Part shown: positions 63,367 through 64,000 of the stretch, one piece after another
Layout: every line of letters starts with the position of its first letter
How positions within the stretch are numbered: the stretch's first letter is position 1
DNA from: Methylophilaceae bacterium 11
GTDB lineage: Bacteria > Pseudomonadota > Gammaproteobacteria > Burkholderiales > Methylophilaceae
DNA length: 64,000 nt
Direction: 5' to 3'
Assembly: GCA_000525025.1 (NCBI GenBank)
Contig: JCKJ01000001.1
Span: forward strand, 2,170,001-2,234,000
Program-made: the position numbers and the translations under genes
The notes under the pieces: model-generated
Database searches by the model: none
Seen by the model: the letters and a program-made list of their open reading frames with translations, nothing else
Told to the model about the DNA's origin: nothing

Positions 63367-64000
63367 TTACTCTTGAATTACAAAGCCGTCTTCGCTCACG
63401 ATCAGCCAGCGACCGCCTTTTTCTATTAAATCAAGCGCCTTTAACAACGTTTGTTTTTGCCCCCCGTCTGTCAAGGTTTGCGTAAACACTGCAGTCGCTT
63501 GGTTTCCGTTGGGCGTAATGGTTAAGTACGAAGTTTTGATGGCAGCATTACCATCACGCGAGATTTCAAGTTTACGTTTTTTCTCCCATGCTTGACGTGT
63601 ACTACCATCAGGCGGCGTGAACTCACTGGCATAGCTATTAAAATACATTTCTATATTTTTATTGGCTAAAGCATTCACCCATTTGCTAACGGCTGATTCA
63701 ATTTGTACTTCATGTTCTGATTTAGGTGTACTTTGCGCCACGGAAGCATCGCTCACCGGCGCAATGGCTTGCTGTATTGCATTAATGTCTGCTTCTGTAG
63801 CATTGACCAATTGTGTTTGCTTAATCTTAGCCAACAGTGCTGCTTTGTTATGATTGGCGCGTTGGATGTAACTAGGCCCTTTGTCAAAGTCATACCGAAT
63901 ACGCATGGTCATATTGTGGCTGAAAAACTTATCGCGCATCTCCGCCTCATAGCTTGCCAATAAGCTTACTTGGTCGTTCTCATCATTACCTGTTAGTTGT
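63367..64000 (-). CDS. Second autotransporter-type protein with C-terminal NTF2-like domain (5' part beyond window)
   Basis: The open frame runs to the window edge and gives the last 210 residues. The start of this fragment, NDENDQVSLLASYEAEMRDKFFSHNMTMRIRYDFDKG (split), aligns residue by residue with the last barrel strands of the 32573-36358 protein (DDENDQITFFTSYDANMREKYFG...LRYDFDKA). It then has the same linker and a Cds6-type NTF2-like domain: VSKWVNALANKNIEMYFNSYA, RQAWEKKRKLEIS and GRWLIVSEDGF. It is therefore a paralogue of that protein, located about 27 kb away. The methionine at 63960 is internal, not a start. Confidence 0.87.
   Translation of the reverse strand, partial: QLTGNDENDQVSLLASYEAEMRDKFFSHNMTMRIRYDFDKGPSYIQRANHNKAALLAKIKQTQLVNATEADINAIQQAIAPVSDASVAQSTPKSEHEVQIESAVSKWVNALANKNIEMYFNSYASEFTPPDGSTRQAWEKKRKLEISRDGNAAIKTSYLTITPNGNQATAVFTQTLTDGGQKQTLLKALDLIEKGGRWLIVSEDGFVIQE

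Overview
The window looks like the chromosome of a beta-proteobacterial methylotroph, most likely of the family Methylophilaceae. The main evidence is a complete, overlapping mxaR-S-A-C-K-L methanol dehydrogenase maturation cluster (49964-55274), together with a beta-proteobacterial IspB, a PilD fragment, FecI/FecR/TonB-receptor modules and a CysTWA sulfate transporter. The genus is not established. I saw no rRNA, tRNA, CRISPR array, insertion sequence or phage gene.

Layout. 1-2431: prepilin peptidase fragment, two small unknown genes, ispB. 2442-15553: a sulfur island in three parts. The first is a sulfate-uptake operon, read leftwards as sbp1, EAL protein, cysT, cysW, cysA. The second is a rightward operon of serine acetyltransferase, family 2A encapsulin shell and cysteine desulfurase cargo. 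The third is a leftward operon of yezD, alginate-export-type porin, a second sbp, a DUF2325 protein and a thioredoxin-like protein of unknown role. 15925-18120: katG. 18205-30322: SDR/LysR pair, TetR-controlled RND efflux operon, and a quinone/aldehyde-type reductase operon with a divergent LysR. 30444-47620: exbB-exbD-tonB, an autotransporter-type barrel protein and two paralogous fecI-fecR-TonB receptor modules. 47905-55274: a small membrane protein, a TetR regulator, an unknown membrane protein and the mxa cluster. 55322-64000: OsmC-YcaO fusion, DsbA-like protein, tautomerase, SDR, two LysR regulators, NTF2-like, flavin/PNPOx-type and cupin proteins, and the 3' end of a second autotransporter-type protein.

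How the genes work together. The sulfur island joins outer-membrane entry (porin), periplasmic capture (two Sbp proteins), import (CysTWA), cysteine precursor synthesis (O-acetylserine) and sulfur mobilisation by a desulfurase whose long N-terminal extension should place it inside the encapsulin shell. A catalytically degenerate EAL protein inside the uptake operon hints at a c-di-GMP link. In the TonB region one octamer, ACATCAGG, precedes exbB and both receptor genes, which suggests a shared ECF-sigma promoter. Three barrel proteins (receptor 1 and both autotransporter-type proteins) carry a similar NTF2-like, Cds6-type domain after the last barrel strand, where it should lie in the periplasm. 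In the mxa region one TetR-type operator, 16 bases identical, precedes both the small membrane protein and mxaR, and the TetR gene lies between them.

The strongest leads are the encapsulin sulfur compartment and its neighbours, the barrel-NTF2 fusions, the EAL protein in the sulfate operon, and the shared operators and promoters of the TonB and mxa regions.
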